From Ipomoea triloba (taxonomy: Eukaryota; Streptophyta; Magnoliopsida; Solanales; Convolvulaceae), in assembly GCF_003576645.1 (NCBI RefSeq), contig NC_044922.1, positions 3,751,202 to 3,815,201 on the forward strand: DNA of 64,000 nt. The letters are read 5' to 3'. How positions within the stretch are numbered: the first letter of the stretch is position 1; each line of letters begins with the position of its first letter. This document shows positions 11,491 through 24,310 of this stretch, piece after piece. The notes under the pieces were generated by a model. That model saw only the letters and a program-made list of their open reading frames with translations, was not told the DNA's origin and did no database searches. Made by a program: the position numbers and the translations under genes.

Positions 11491-14313
11491 ATGGTATCTG
11501 AGATGGAGAATGCTCATACTGAAGAAATGGACATTGAAGTCCTGTCTTCAATGTGGCCCGAAGATATTAATGAAGCGGGAAAACAGTTCAATATTGAACA
11601 GCCGGGAGCAGACCTAGATATGCTGGAGGAGGTTACAATAAATGAGGAGGCGACGACTATAGTTGATTTCCAACGTCTCATGGAGCTTACGGACTATAGT
11701 GACAAAGGCTCTTCTCAGTTGGCATACTTGGTAAAGAATTGGGAGTATAAGCAGGCAAATGCTGTACGGTTGCTGAGAGAAGAGCTTGACTATCTTAGCA
11801 AGCAGCAGCAAGAATCCGAGCTCAAAAAATTGGAGATACTGGAGCAACATCGATTCGAGGAAGAAAGATACGGGGGTGATAAGCGTCCTGTTTCCATATT
11901 GGATGAGGATTTAAAATACATCTATCAAGATATCCCGAGGAGGAAAAAAGATGTGGTAGTTCAACATGAAAAGCTAGAAATAGAGGCCGAGTATGATAGC
12001 ATCATATACTGGAAGCAGCGGGCCTTGCATTTACAAAAACTGTTGGCAGCAAGCATTGAGCGGGAGAATGTACTACTTGAAAAACTGCAAGAAAGCATAG
12101 AGAAGCTTGAACGGCAGTCCTCCCCTGTTGAAGAACTATCGCAGGTTTTAAAGCGAGCAGATAACTATTTGCATTTTGTTCTTCAGACTGCACCTATTGT
12201 CATTGGTCACCAGGTATGTTCCTCTTGAAATCATGCTCATCAAAAACATAAGCAATGATGTAATATCCTTGTATAGATCTTCGAGGTATAAACCATATTT
12301 ATAAACCTTATAAAAGATATAAAAGAAAAAAGTTTAGAAAATATAGAAATACTCCCAAAATTGGGGGTGGGGCTTATTGCAACTTGATTCAGCTCCCGAT
12401 AGGTGAATACCGATTTATGTGACTAAAGATGTAAAAATATGGCATCAATGACTTGAATGCTGAAGAACTTGAAATTTTCTCCCTGTATGGCTATTGTTTT
12501 CTGCAAGTCAGTTCAATTTCAGCAAAAAACAGTGCTTTGTTTGAGATACATTACGGATTTTGGATTCAATGTGCCAAAATGAAAGCCATTATTAATATCC
12601 AAATTCTAATGACTATTTAATAGCAAAAGCACAACTTTGGCATAAATGATTAGCTTTTCTATTTCAAACATATTTTGAATTAGTTTTCGTAGTTTACTAT
12701 AAGAATGCAAATGCACATGCAATCTTACGTTGTATTTTGTTTCACTTTTAAGGTTGACCTAATTATAAATTCACTACCAAATTTCCGAAGAACAACTGTT
12801 ACATTAAAAAAAAAGTTATATGAATAAAGAACTGTAGTACATATCAGCAATCTGATAATTTTTCTTTGAAAATATTTACAAGGTGTGATTGAATGATGAA
12901 CCTAATCATTTGTGATAACGCAAGGGTTATCTAGTCAAACTTATTTCTGTATTTAAATATTAGTTCTGATCATCGTTTTTATTTTTCTAGGATAAGGAGC
13001 TGCGCTATCGGTTCATCTATAATCATTTCCCAAGTTTGCGTGAGGAGGTAATCCAACGCTATATTAAATCCTTGAAATATTTGGCTTCCTAAGGTGCCCT
13101 TCCCTAAGTATATGGAGACCAATGAGGTCCTTTGCTTCAGGACTTCACTGCCTCTGAAAATTTCAAGTGAATTTTACGATTCAAAGTATGGAAGTGGAAA
13201 ATGTTTATTGCATATTAATTGGCTCTATAGTGTAATGATGGTCATCATATTTACAGAATGATGTTCTTATTTTAATAGCAAGTTTCATTTTTCCGAAATT
13301 TTTGTTGGTGTTTAAACGCACTGTTTGCTGAACCTGGAATATGCATTCTTCACCTATTTTTTCAGGATATAATAGGCAAGACAGATGTGGAGATTTTTTC
13401 CGGGTCTGGTGTAAAGGAGTCCCAAGATTTCAAAAAGGAAGTTTTGGAACGTGGGTTGCCTGCAAAACGGGAGATTACCTTTGAGACAGAACTATTTGGA
13501 TCGAAAACATTTTTAATATATGTCGAACCAGTATTCAGCAAGGCCGGGGAGACTATTGGTGTAAATTATATGGGGATGGAAGTAACTGATCAGGCGAGTT
13601 TGAAATGCAAAATATTCTCCCTATGAAGCGTAAGGTTATTTGTAACTGATGATAAGTAAAGCTAATATGATTATGGTACAGGTTCGAAAACGAGAAAAGA
13701 TGGCAAAGCTTCGCGAGGAGATAGCTGTACAAAAGGCCAAGGAAACCGAACTTAACAGAACAATCCACATAACAGGTTCACCCATCTCTCATTCATGTTT
13801 TTTATGGGATTTGTGTGCAATAAAAAGCGGAAAGGAATTATCTCTAAAGTTTAGTTATTTGCTTTTTGCAGAGGAAACAATGCGGGCAAAACAAATGCTT
13901 GCAACCATGTCCCATGAGATAAGATCTCCTTTGTCTGGTGTTGTAAGCATGACCGAAATTCTTGCCACCACTAAACTAGAAAAGGATCAACGCCAACTTG
14001 TAAATGTCATGTTGTCTTCGGGTGATTTGGTTCTCCAACTGATAAATGACATCCTTGATCTTTCCAAAGTTGAGTCAGGTTGGTGATGATCCATTTTCCA
14101 AATTGTTTCTTTTTTCATGAAAGCATTCCAAGATATATGATATTTCTTCCAATTTCATTGCCTTTTTTCTTTGTACACTTTTGAAGAGTAATCTTCCAGC
14201 AATTATTTCGCTTCGCACATTGTGCCCCAATGAGAAAAAATTCTTGGAAAATACATGAGAATGGGCAGTAAATGGTAGTTCATTCTCAAAAGACCAGAAT
14301 AACTCCATACTTG

Positions 14314-14348
<35 letters not shown>

Positions 14349-17300
14349 CTCCCTGTGGTTTATGTTAGAAACTAAAGTATACTGAGAATTGAAAAAAACA
14401 AGGTTGCTTTTGATATAACATTTTTCTTGAATAACACGAAACTGAAATTTGTTTTATTTTTTATTTTTATTTATATTTGTCCTTTAGGGGTAATGAAATT
14501 GGAAGCTACGAAGTTCAGGCCAAGAGAGGTAGTAAAACATGTGCTGCAAACCGCAGCTGCATCACTGCAGAAACTACTGACCTTAGAAGGTTTTGTCGCA
14601 GAGGATGTCCCAACAGAGGTGAGAACTTGAATATAACACACCAAGTTTCCCAAAGATATTTCACAAGTTAGCATGATGAATTTCATCCACTATTGTTTGA
14701 TTCTAAACCACAGAGAAAAAAAAAAGAATAATGTAATTGTTCCTCGATGGAATAGAGGAGGGAATTCCCACTAGCAAATATCTGCTTTGGTAGCCACTCG
14801 AAGAGAGTTCACTTCTTTAGCCTTTTATCTGGTTAGGTAACTTTATGAATCAATCACCAAATAGCGAGATAAATAGTTCAAAAACTTATCTATTCCAAAA
14901 TATCAAATAGGCATGGATCTGCAGAGAAGAATCTGAATTAAGGTAGAAGACAAAAGGAAGCACCACTTGCTTATTTGGTCTATGAGGTTGAAATCTGACT
15001 CAAAGAACTGTATCTATTTCAGGTCATTGGAGATGTTCTTAGAATTCGCCAAATTCTCACCAATTTGATCAGGTACAGAGTTTGGTTAATTTAAAATTTT
15101 CTTTAGTCCTAGTATTGCATTTTCAGCTAATTGAAATCTCTGATTTTTAGTTTCATGTTGAGTGCAATGGCTTAAATTGAGATGTAGATCTACCAATTAT
15201 TCTAAGTGCTAAATCTGTGCTTTTATCTTCTGCAGCAATGCAATAAAATTCACTCATGAAGGAAAAGTCGGTATAAAACTGTATGTGGTTCCCGAGCCAT
15301 CTTTGGGCGCAAAACAGGGATCTCATCAGAAGCAATCTTTAGATTCCCTGAAAAGTTCGTCAAACAATTGGAAAGAGGATAGGTGTTTGTCAGCGTCTCA
15401 TGGGAAGCATGACCGAACGGCCTCTTTTAGTTATAAGGATGGAGAAGGAACTTTCGAAAATCAGATGCATAAAGATGGGTCCAACCATTCAGTAAGCAGT
15501 GGGGCTTTGGATGAGGATTTAGACGCCCATCCTGATCAAGAGGAAAAAACTGTGTGGATATGCTGCGACGTTTATGATACCGGGATTGGCATACCTGGTA
15601 TCCTCATATTCTTGACCTCACTGGATTCTATAAAATTTTATTTGTTTTAAGCTTCATTCGATTCTTATGGTATTGCTAGATTTTTAGAATTCATTTTACT
15701 TAGTATTCTGTCTTGTTCAACAGAAAACGCTTTGCCCACTTTGTTTAAAAAGTACATGCAAGTCGGTGCAGATACAGCTCGAAAATATGGCGGGACTGGA
15801 CTAGGCTTAGCAATCTGCAAGCAGCTGGTAATCTCGATGAATCATATCTTTTTGTCCCTTTTTGCATCTGTACTTTGAGCAAAATTTTAGATTATCATTT
15901 TAAGTCGATTCTGCAAAATCCGTTTCATTGCAATCTCTACATTTTACATTCTTTGTTCTATACAAAGCAAAAGAATAAAAAAATCAAAAGTGAAGAGCAT
16001 AAGAGTGAAAAAAAGAAAAGAATGAATATAGGAGAAATATATAAACTGGAAAATTGAACCAATAAATATATAAACGAATAAGAAATGACGGGCTATTTAA
16101 AGTAAATAATTCAAGAATGAATAAGTTATGAAGGGCATGCTCTAGATAAGCTATCGGCTTGGAGTCATAAAGTGCTATTATAGGATTTACGAGAGAGATA
16201 GAGATAGGTTCTTGAAAATATTGAATTAAGTTGTGTACTTTTCAATTCTGTTTTTGGCGCAGGTTGAGCTCATGGGTGGCCATCTCACGGTGTCCAGCAA
16301 AGAACACCACGGTTCTACTTTCACGTTTGTTTTACCGCACAAGGTTTCACCGTTGTGTGAAAGTTCTGATGAGAACGATGAAATGTCTGATATGGGTAGT
16401 CATGACACCTCAACTGATGCAAATGAAGACGATGCAAATTCTGGCTTCTTCCAGTTCCAACCGCGTACTTTGGGTTCTTTATTTTCTTCCCACGGTTCTG
16501 GAAGAGCCCAAAAGCTGTCACCGAATACTTTTGGGTTTAATACTTTGCATAGTTGCAATGGATTGCCAAAGAACTCGTACACTTTCCCCGCTAATAGCGT
16601 TATGCTGAAAGATATGGGATCGGTAGAAGATGCCTGTTCGGTCATAGATGTTGACATATTGTCTGACCCCGAAAGTTCTTTCAGGCAAAGCTCACATTCT
16701 GATAACCCGAGCACATTGGAAAGAGACAAACACGCTCATTCTGGTAGCAATGGTCAATGCCATCACCACTCTTCCTATTCAACTGATTCCACGAGTACAA
16801 GGAAAGACGAGGACGTGAAAACAGCTGTTCAAGAAAAAAGACAGCCCGAGGGAAATTCTCCATGCTCCTCTGGCAACAACCAGGAGGTTTCGAAATCAGC
16901 CCCCAAACCTAGAATCCTCCTAGTAGAAGATAATAAAATCAATGTGATGGTAACGCAATCAATGATGAAGCAGTTGGGGCATCAGATTGACATTGTGAAT
17001 AATGGAATAGAAGCTGTGCGGGCAGTTCAACGCAGCAGTTATGATCTTATTCTAATGGTAATTTTCGGAATATTGTGTTTCTTTTATACTTCTTTATGAG
17101 TAGAATGCAGCTTATTTTGCATTTCTGACACGATGCGGTTTGCTGTCTATATCAATTAAATGAGGGGTGGGGCAACTCCAGTCAAGTTGGTCAAACTGTT
17201 AACTTGGTAACCACAAAGGTTACAAGTTAAATTCTCAGCGGGAGTGACCTATTGGCCTTCTTGGTTTGAGCTGGTCAGTTGGACAACCTAGGCTAGTTTA

Positions 17301-18083
17301 GCTCTTTGTGGTCCTTTGTTGGCTAGGATCACAAGGCGGGGTTTACCTAGTGCAAACTCCCGGGTAATGGCTGTTGCTTTCTCTCGTCACTAAAGTATTA
17401 ATGTTCAGAGTTGATGAATCATATGACGTTTTTCCTGCATGAAGTTATCCTTCATTTTTAGAATATCCATCCAATACACAAACATATTTCATGATTTACA
17501 GGATGTATGCATGCCTGTAATGGACGGACTTCAAGCCACAAGACTTATCCGATCATTTGAAGAAACGGGTAATTGGGATGCCGCCAGGACTGCTGGAGTC
17601 GAGGAGGTGCCTTCTTCAAGCTTGTCACTAAAACGTTCAGATTCCAAATCATCAAATGGAAGAATTCCAATCATTGCAGTAAGCACTCAAACTTATGACT
17701 AACTTCTAATTAATGCTTCCGCGTTTTATTTATTTTAGCGTGTCCCAAACCGAGCACTTTGTTAAGAGGAAACAGCATGTCTACACAAGTGCTTTAGATT
17801 TCCAAATGTGCAACATTCAATTCTTTTTTGCATTTCCTTGATAAAATTTAGAACCCCGAGTTATATGTACTCCATGCGTTCATCTTTGTTCTCGTTTGTA
17901 TGATTCATGACACCATACACGATCTCACTATCGAGCCATTTACAGATGACGGCCAATGCATTGTCAGAAAGCGCAGACGAGTGCTTTGCAAACGGCATGG
18001 ACTCCTTCGTATCAAAGCCGGTCACGTTTCAGAAGTTGAAAGAATGCCTCCAGCAGTATTTGCCACAGCGCCATCGCCTGTAA
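11491..18083 (+). CDS. AHK5: Cytosolic hybrid histidine kinase, AHK5 (CKI2) type
   Basis: Twelve coding exons, about 1021 residues: 11491-12213, 12991-13047, 13366-13593, 13682-13775, 13872-14078, 14488-14618, 15023-15072, 15236-15597, 15724-15827, 16263-17057, 17502-17678, 17946-18083. Order: coiled-coil N-terminus (about 75-235), PAS-like region (about 235-335), kinase core with phospho-acceptor His in MSHEIRSP (codon 13913-13915, residue 382), N box (LTNLISNAIKF), G boxes ([16 protein letters not shown]), a long Ser/Asn-rich linker, then a receiver with LLVEDN, phospho-acceptor Asp in [11 protein letters not shown] (codon 17502-17504) and the conserved Lys in FVSKPV. There is no membrane segment, as in Arabidopsis AHK5, which links H2O2, NO, ethylene and ABA signals to stomatal and root responses through AHP proteins. 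The start MVSEME and the [10 protein letters not shown] motif match the family. The third intron has a GC donor. The Ser-rich insert between N and G boxes looks longer than in Arabidopsis AHK5. Confidence 0.95.
13594..13681 (+). other. GC-AG intron of the AHK5-type gene
   Basis: The frame requires ...VTDQ to join VRKREK. The only junction that keeps it is CAG|GCGAGT with the acceptor ACAG|GTTCG, giving an 88-bp phase-0 intron with a GC donor. Reading through instead meets a stop at 13624. Confidence 0.85.
14316..14346. repeat. (CT)n microsatellite in an AHK5-type intron
   Basis: About 15 CT units in the 409-bp intron between coding exons 5 and 6. Confidence 0.95.
17161..17395 (+). mobile_element. 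SINE copy in an AHK5-type intron
   Basis: Closely related along its length to the SINE at 48241-48447: shared blocks include CAAGTTGGTCA, ACTTGGTAACCACAA, CAGCGGGAG and TTCTTGGTTTGAG. A tRNA-like A-box region and the B-box-like AATTCTCAGCG are present. It lacks a clear poly(A) tail and target duplication and is more diverged, so it is the older of the two. Confidence 0.7.
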
Positions 18084-18400
18084 AAAATTTTCAAGCATCT
18101 GATCTGTACAGGAAATTACCATGTTAGGAAAGTTTTGTAAACAATGTAGTGTACCATGCTTGTGTCATCAGTTCCTTTTTTGTCAACGTATCAGTTGATC
18201 TGTGGCCTTGGGTTTTTTCTTCTTCTTTTTTTTTTTTTTTTTTNTTTTTTTTTTTTTCTTCTTGTGTTAGGTTTGCCTGTAGGGTAGGCAACAACTTTAA
18301 GATGCAAAATTTTTGAGGATGTTCACTTAATAAAGTGTGAAGATTAATGCAGGGAAAGTCGCATGTAAAATTATTTAATGTTGTTCGCATGTGACTTTAG
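18084..18400 (+). terminator. 3' UTR of the AHK5-type gene, with polyadenylation-like signal
   Basis: AATAAA at 18329-18334 lies about 250 bp after the stop codon. A T-rich run at about 18225-18257 contains one undetermined base (N at 18244), so its length is uncertain. Confidence 0.5.
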
Positions 18401-18798
18401 AAATAATACCTTTGGATCTTTTCCAATGTATAATAACTATAATAATTCTCAAGCTTTGGAATAGAGTTGCTGGGGGCTTGTTCATTGTTTTACTTGTTGA
18501 GCATCACACAATATATATGACAAAGGGATCAAGTGCAAAACTTCTCACAGGTGAAATATGCGTATTAATCATTATCACTTGATTTCAGCTGCTGATTGTA
18601 ATTTTTAATCCGCAATTGATTATGTTTGAATTCATGCCATTTGGCCTCTCTCTAAGAAAAGAGAGAGGATAATAGGACAAAAAAATGTGTATGGTGTCAA
18701 AAACGAACTTGCAACGTATGTTTGGTCATATGCATGTGGTAGATGCGTTTACAACTGACCTATTTACAGCTGACCTATTTTGCCACATGGGGCCATAA

Positions 18799-18859
18799 GC
18801 ATGTGGTAGATGCGTTTCTCGTATTATACGAGAATACGAGAAATGCATCTACCACATGC
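18799..18859. repeat. Near-perfect 27-bp inverted repeat (hairpin, 7-nt loop)
   Basis: Arms 18799-18825 and 18833-18859 are complementary apart from one position that would form a G-U pair. The outer arm motif GCATGTGGTAGATGCGTTT also occurs once more just upstream, at 18733-18751. It lies at the edge of the LINE remnant. Confidence 0.9.
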
Positions 18860-18886
18860 GAATCTCCTTGTGGGGCTCCTGCAGAC

Positions 18887-19620
18887 TCATATGCAAGTCC
18901 CATAGCAAATGCATAGAATTCTCGAGAGATGATCAATACAGCTTTTAAACCCGCTCATAAAATCAGCTCCATCCATAGCATTAATATTCAATCTCGGAAG
19001 CAAAGACCAACAATTCTGGGACTTCTCACATTCCACAAACAAATGCAGAGTTGTCTCCACTCCCATTAAGCATAAATGAGGGGTTACAACCCTGTTTTGC
19101 CTGCAAAAAACTGTCTTGTGGGTAATATCTAGCTTTATAAACTTTAACCACAAATTAAAGGAATCCGGTCTACTAATCAACCTCCAGGCTTGTTTACCAA
19201 GTAATGCAATGTTGAATTGAACTCGCGTAGGCCCCGAAAACCCAGCCCTCCCATTGTTTTTGGACAAGCTATATATTCCCATTTCTTCTAGTGATGAATA
19301 CCTCTCTCATTTTGATGATTGCCAGACCACCAATGCTTGTTCATAATCAACTCAATTTCGTTACAAAGCTCCTTAGGCAGTAGAAAAATCATCATTGCTT
19401 AGGTAGGTCGGCATGGCTTGTACCACATTCTTCAATAACACCTCACAGCCTGCTCTCGACAGAAAGCAATTCTTCCAACTTCAAGCACGAGCTAATATTT
19501 TATCTTTAAAAAAACTCAGAATCTGTTTCGATCTTTTTCCTTCCCACTAGTGAAGGAAGTCCAAGATATTTTTACCCCCTATATCTCATTGTTGCACCTT
19601 CAGGATATATACCACCCACC
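18887..19620 (-). pseudogene. Decayed LINE (non-LTR retrotransposon) reverse transcriptase C-terminal region
   Basis: Minus-strand translation gives typical plant L1-like segments in order but in shifting frames with stops: SFFKDKILARA, FLSRAGCEVLLKNVVQAMP, LCNEIELIMNKHWW, FNIALLGKQAWRLISRPDS, then a zinc-finger-like RVT tail (TTLHLFVECEKSQNCW). The longest open piece is 131 codons (18887-19282). Only the 3' third of the element is present, and it cannot encode a working enzyme. Confidence 0.85.
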
Positions 19621-19915
19621 AAGTTGCGAAGAGCCGTCTCAGTATGTCTCTGTACAATATTGAACTAGGGCGAGACTAACTCAGTTAGTTCGATCATCTT
19701 AAAGCCTTGCTCCAGCAGTAGTATGGGGGATTACACGATTTACATCTCTCAGTGACTCTTGTGTAAACTGGTAAATCTAATGTATAAAAAAAAGACACTT
19801 GGATTGAGCCGAACAAGCTACACTAATTACGAATATTCCATGGTATGTAACTATGCATAACGAGTTATAATTAAATAACTAATGTTTTTAAATAAACAAG
19901 GACAATAATTTTGAT

Positions 19916-20165
19916 TAGGAATGTCAATTATATTCGTACCTAATAGGGAACCCGACTCCTCACCTCAATAGAGACGGGGACGGAGATAAAAATAGGGAAT
20001 CGGAAGCGGGGATAATGGAGGGATTTTTAATTAATTCCCTAGTCTCAGCTGAGAACGGGGACATAAATGGAGAGTACTCTCCCTGTCCCGCTCCATCGCC
20101 GAAAATATACCTATATAACTGTATATGCATTATAGCCCCACATCACACACATATACGTATTACTT

Positions 20166-20223
<58 letters not shown>

Positions 20224-20427
20224 AGAAGCATTCTTGTTATTGTATGTTATACTTATGAAATGTATTTTTTAATAACAAGTTTAATTGTAAAATATTTAAT
20301 AATACTTTAAAAAGTTTTGAAGATGAAAATATATAAGTTATTTATTTGAATATTTTTAAAATTTTTAATCTTTATAAGTTATAAATGGGGTAGGGGATTC
20401 CCCCACCCCGCCCCATTCACATCTCTA
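19916..20427. mobile_element. hAT-like non-autonomous element with (TA)n core
   Basis: Left end TAGGAATGTCAAT and right end CATTCACATCTCTA (inverse TAGAGATGTGAATG) resemble hAT terminal repeats. Flanking 8-mers ATTTTGAT (19908-19915) and CTTTTGAC (20428-20435) match at 6 of 8 positions, compatible with an aged duplication. GC-rich subterminal blocks (CGGGGACGG; GGATTCCCCCACCCCG) enclose an AT-rich core with a long TA microsatellite. Confidence 0.55.
20169..20219. repeat. (TA)n microsatellite
   Basis: About 25 TA units inside the hAT-like element. Predicted Tyr-Ile repeat peptides across it are artefacts. Confidence 0.95.
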
Positions 20428-20817
20428 CTTTTGACTCACTTTTAAAGTCTTTTGTGCTCCAATAACAGTGTACACTACTAGATATATATGGTATTATCAA
20501 TAATAAAAGTATGGCTACCATTAATGTTAAGAGAGTGTCATGCATGCGTAGCTGAGAAACTCCCCACTTCTAATGCAAAATATTATCAAATAAATAAATA
20601 AATGTGAATAAAATAATTAGCACAAATAATTTTTTTTTACAAAAAGCATGCAATCGTAAGAGGGTTAGGTTTTCATTTCTTTTTATTTAATGTGAAATTC
20701 AAATCTAAAATAATATAGACGTTATAAGACAACTACTTTAAGTTCAGATATATATAATGAGATATATGACTGTTTAATTATTATTTAATTTATATAGTCA
20801 ATTAAAAGAGTGCATGA

Positions 20818-21045
20818 AAACCAACATGGTTGGCGTGGTGGTTTAGCACCTTGTCCCTTAAGCATGAGGTTAGGGTTTCGATCCTCACCCATGTGAATGG
20901 AGCAAACCATTTGGCCAGTCCCCTACCACTTAGTGTGCAGTTGGGACGGGGGCATGAGTAGTTAATACCCACTATGTCACTCGGGTCCATCAATGGCTGA
21001 CGGCTATAATGCACGAAGATCCTTAAAGGTGGACTTTTTCATGTT
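20818..21045 (+). mobile_element. tRNA-derived SINE
   Basis: A-box-like TGGCGTGGTGGTTTAGCACC and B-box-like GGTTTCGATCC lie at tRNA-like spacing near the 5' end, followed by an unrelated body of about 150 bp ending in a short T-rich stretch. No target-site duplication was identified. Confidence 0.6.
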
Positions 21046-22018
21046 TTGTACGCCTCCTTCCAATAAATTTATGAAAACTTCATAAAATCATTCTGCATTC
21101 CCTATGTGACCATTTTATAAAAGAAAAAAAACAGTAACCATTACTTTAATTTGTTGAATCATATAGTAATAGCAAGCATGCATGTGTGACATATGATAGC
21201 ATTATTTATGAAAATGAATGAAACTTTAGAGACAATGAAGAATGAAGAAAGGTGAGCAACTTATTAGGTACTGTAAGGCGTGTATGGCACTATATGCTAA
21301 GGTGCCTTTGATATTTGTTATACAGTGCGATGCTTTCTTTCCATTTTCATTGATTGCCCTAATTAAAATTAGCAACTCCATGCATGTCTCCATCGTATCA
21401 TCACCAACTAAATGAAGACAAAAAATATAATTAAAGTGGGTTCATTAATGAAATGCACACACCAACTTCCTCCGCATAAAATAGAAATATAAAATATAGA
21501 TACAAACAATATAATCTCATGATTTACTCCATTGTCAAAATATGTTTTGTTGTTGTTTTTGATGATTCGGGTGACAAGGGAAACCAACAGTCACTATCTA
21601 AGGGTGTGTATTGGGTAAATCCACACTATGTAATAGCCAACAAATTAAATAAAAGAGCAAGAGAGGTAAATCCTTCAGATACGAAAATCATGCCGTTTAT
21701 TACTCGACCACCCTTGACCTTTCAGGGTTGATTGAATTTGTTTAATTTGGTTAAGCCATCATAAGTGTACTGCGGAGGTCTAAATTTAGTCAATGTTGGA
21801 GTACATACAGTACGTGACAGGTGACAAGTATTCCAACAAATGCAATTTCATGTTTTAAATAACAAAAGGCATAATGCAATTCAACAACAAATATTCATAG
21901 ATCTGATTAATCTAATACACCGCCCGCCCTTATATGCTACCCTACCAAGCATGCATTGTCTTACCAAATGCACGTAGTTAAAATAAAAAATAAAAAAATC
22001 AACCAAATCCCAATAGCA

Positions 22019-22042
22019 TATATATATATATATATATATATA
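22019..22042. repeat. (AT)n microsatellite
   Basis: About 12 AT units. Confidence 0.9.
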
Positions 22043-24059
22043 AAATCCCACTATCTATTCTAGTCGATCTTCTAGTTTATAAACCTAATTAAAAATGTGA
22101 GCTCATTCAATTCATTACCTATATATTGGGCGGAGGCTTAAAGAATCAAGTTCATCATTTTGTTATTGAAATATGACGGTGATAATTGCTAGCTACTTAA
22201 GTATAAAAAAACAAAAAGTTCGGTGCACATTTGTTATGTACTATTTATAACATACTTTTGGTGTAGTTGTAAACATTTGATCTTAAGAATCAGTATTATG
22301 GCATATCAAGAGTCTCAATGTCAACGATTCAGAGGTATATGCTATGCAACAGTTGAGGTTAGCAAGTGTTACTCTAACGCTTTTCGTATGAGTCTAACTT
22401 TAATATTATATTTAAATATTTAATAATGTATTATACTTCAATAGTATACTATTCTAACGCTTTTCGAACCGAATGTACATTATTTAATAGTATAGTCTAC
22501 ACAGCTATGTAAATTATAATGATTAGGCACAGACTACTTAACACAAAAATTCTAATTTTGTGGCATAAAAAAAGGAAATTTTGGTCCTTATTGAAAAGGT
22601 AATACCGTACACGTGTATGTCAACAATTAGTATGCTTTACATTAGTGGTATAAACCAAAACTCTCTTTACATATCTTTCCTTAGCCAAATTAAATACGCA
22701 AATCATCGTCATCACCAACCAATTAAGTTATATTAGCTCCCTTTCAGTGCAGTGTTATTATTTTACATTTTCTTGATAAAGCTGGTCTTTTCGAACCCAT
22801 ATTTAAGAGTCTCTCACTGCTCTTGTCTTAAATATGAATCAAAAAGGTAAATTGTGAGATATGTTTCATTTAGTTAACATTTTTTAAATGTTTGTATACT
22901 AGTGTTCACAATAATGCTAAATCCATACATCCATTTTTTTGTTTCTTGGTGGATTCAAACTCTATACATACCCTGTGATTGCTAACAAGACAAGACTGAG
23001 CTTTTTTTGAGTTTGCTTTGATTGCGAGTTTCAAAATAAGTTAAAGAGATATCTTTTTATGAAAATTGTTAAATTAATAATAAGTTCAATATATATTTTT
23101 TTAATGAAATTAGAAAGTCTACTAATACCACTAGTTAAAGAGAAAATTTTGTTGGGCTAATGTGTTTGTTAAGTATTTTGTTCATGTTTATTTATTTTAT
23201 TTCACTTTTTGCATACAACATTTAGTTTTTCCCGATGATCACTACAATAAGTCTAAATCAGATTCAGTCTAAATTGTGCCCTTTGAATTTATTCGGTAAT
23301 GTATTTATTAGCTGCTCATATATATAAAAATTATTGTGTCATGTTTATGAGCTGAGCTTGGAATATTATTTTTATAATTTTTTTAAAAATAAACTTACAA
23401 TAATATTATTTTTATGAACTTGGATCCATAATATAACATGAACTCAGTTCATAATATAATTTGCCTTTTTATATAATGGTAAGCAATCAATTATGAGAAT
23501 TGAAATTAGAAAAATATAAAATTGCACATACACTCCATGTCTCCATATGTATGGTATGTGCGTGCGAGATATTTTTTTTTTTTGTGTTTATGGCATGTCA
23601 AATATTGTTGGTTTCATGCATGTAATTAAGCTTCTCATGCCAAGCATGCAACAAACAAAATGGTTGCTTGTTGGCCATTATTCGGCCACTTATTTCTCTG
23701 CTTTGGTATCTCACTCTGCTCCCACTGCTACCTTCAAATCACATTAGCTACCTTTTTTAGATTTTCTTGGTTCCTATTTGGATTGGGCTTATTTTTATAT
23801 TTTTGTTTTAAAATTATACAAAATTAAAGATTTACTGAATGACAAGAAAATAAGTCGAAAAATAGAAGTGGCCACAAGTCAATTCATGATCAAACCAAAT
23901 TCGAATCAACTCGGAAAAATAAGTGCTTGAGCCTGAGATTTTCTAGGACCTAGGCCTAGGATGGGACCACATATAATGGGTTGGCCGTGGTCCTTGTGAG
24001 TTGAGGCTTGGGGCCTAGGTTCGGAGCTGAGCCAAGACCCTCTTAGACCCAAGCTCAAT

Positions 24060-24310
24060 CATGCTCATATGATTTCTAAATCTTTATCATATTTTATTGA
24101 TATTCCTTATATTTATGGTTTAGTAGTAATTCTTGATCCAACTCTGAGCTTAAATGAAATGAAAAGTTTGTTAGAAATGTATTATTCTATGTTAGGTTTT
24201 TCAACTATAATGAATATGTTCAAAAATATATTGGTGATTATTCTTGTTTGTTAAAATGTTTATATGATGATAACTCTGCTATTTATGCACCACAATCTAT
24301 TGCTTGGATG
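24060..24310 (+). pseudogene. hAT-family transposase fragment, frameshifted
   Basis: The first frame reads IPYIYGLVVILDPTLSLNEM then LLEMYYSMLGFST. After a frameshift the reading continues as YIGDYSCLLKCLYDDNSAIY. The order 'xxLDPxxK...Y...YDxLG' just before the C-terminal dimerisation region is typical of plant hAT transposases. I see no intact 5' domain or C-terminal hAT dimerisation motif nearby, so this is an isolated relic. Confidence 0.65.

Noticed and set aside
18124..18390. Antisense Lys-rich frame in the AHK5-type 3' UTR
   Set aside because: Produced by the poly-T run, which even includes an undetermined base.
20818..20890. Possible tRNA gene from A-box and B-box motifs
   Set aside because: The flanking sequence cannot form acceptor and anticodon stems; the body continues as a SINE.
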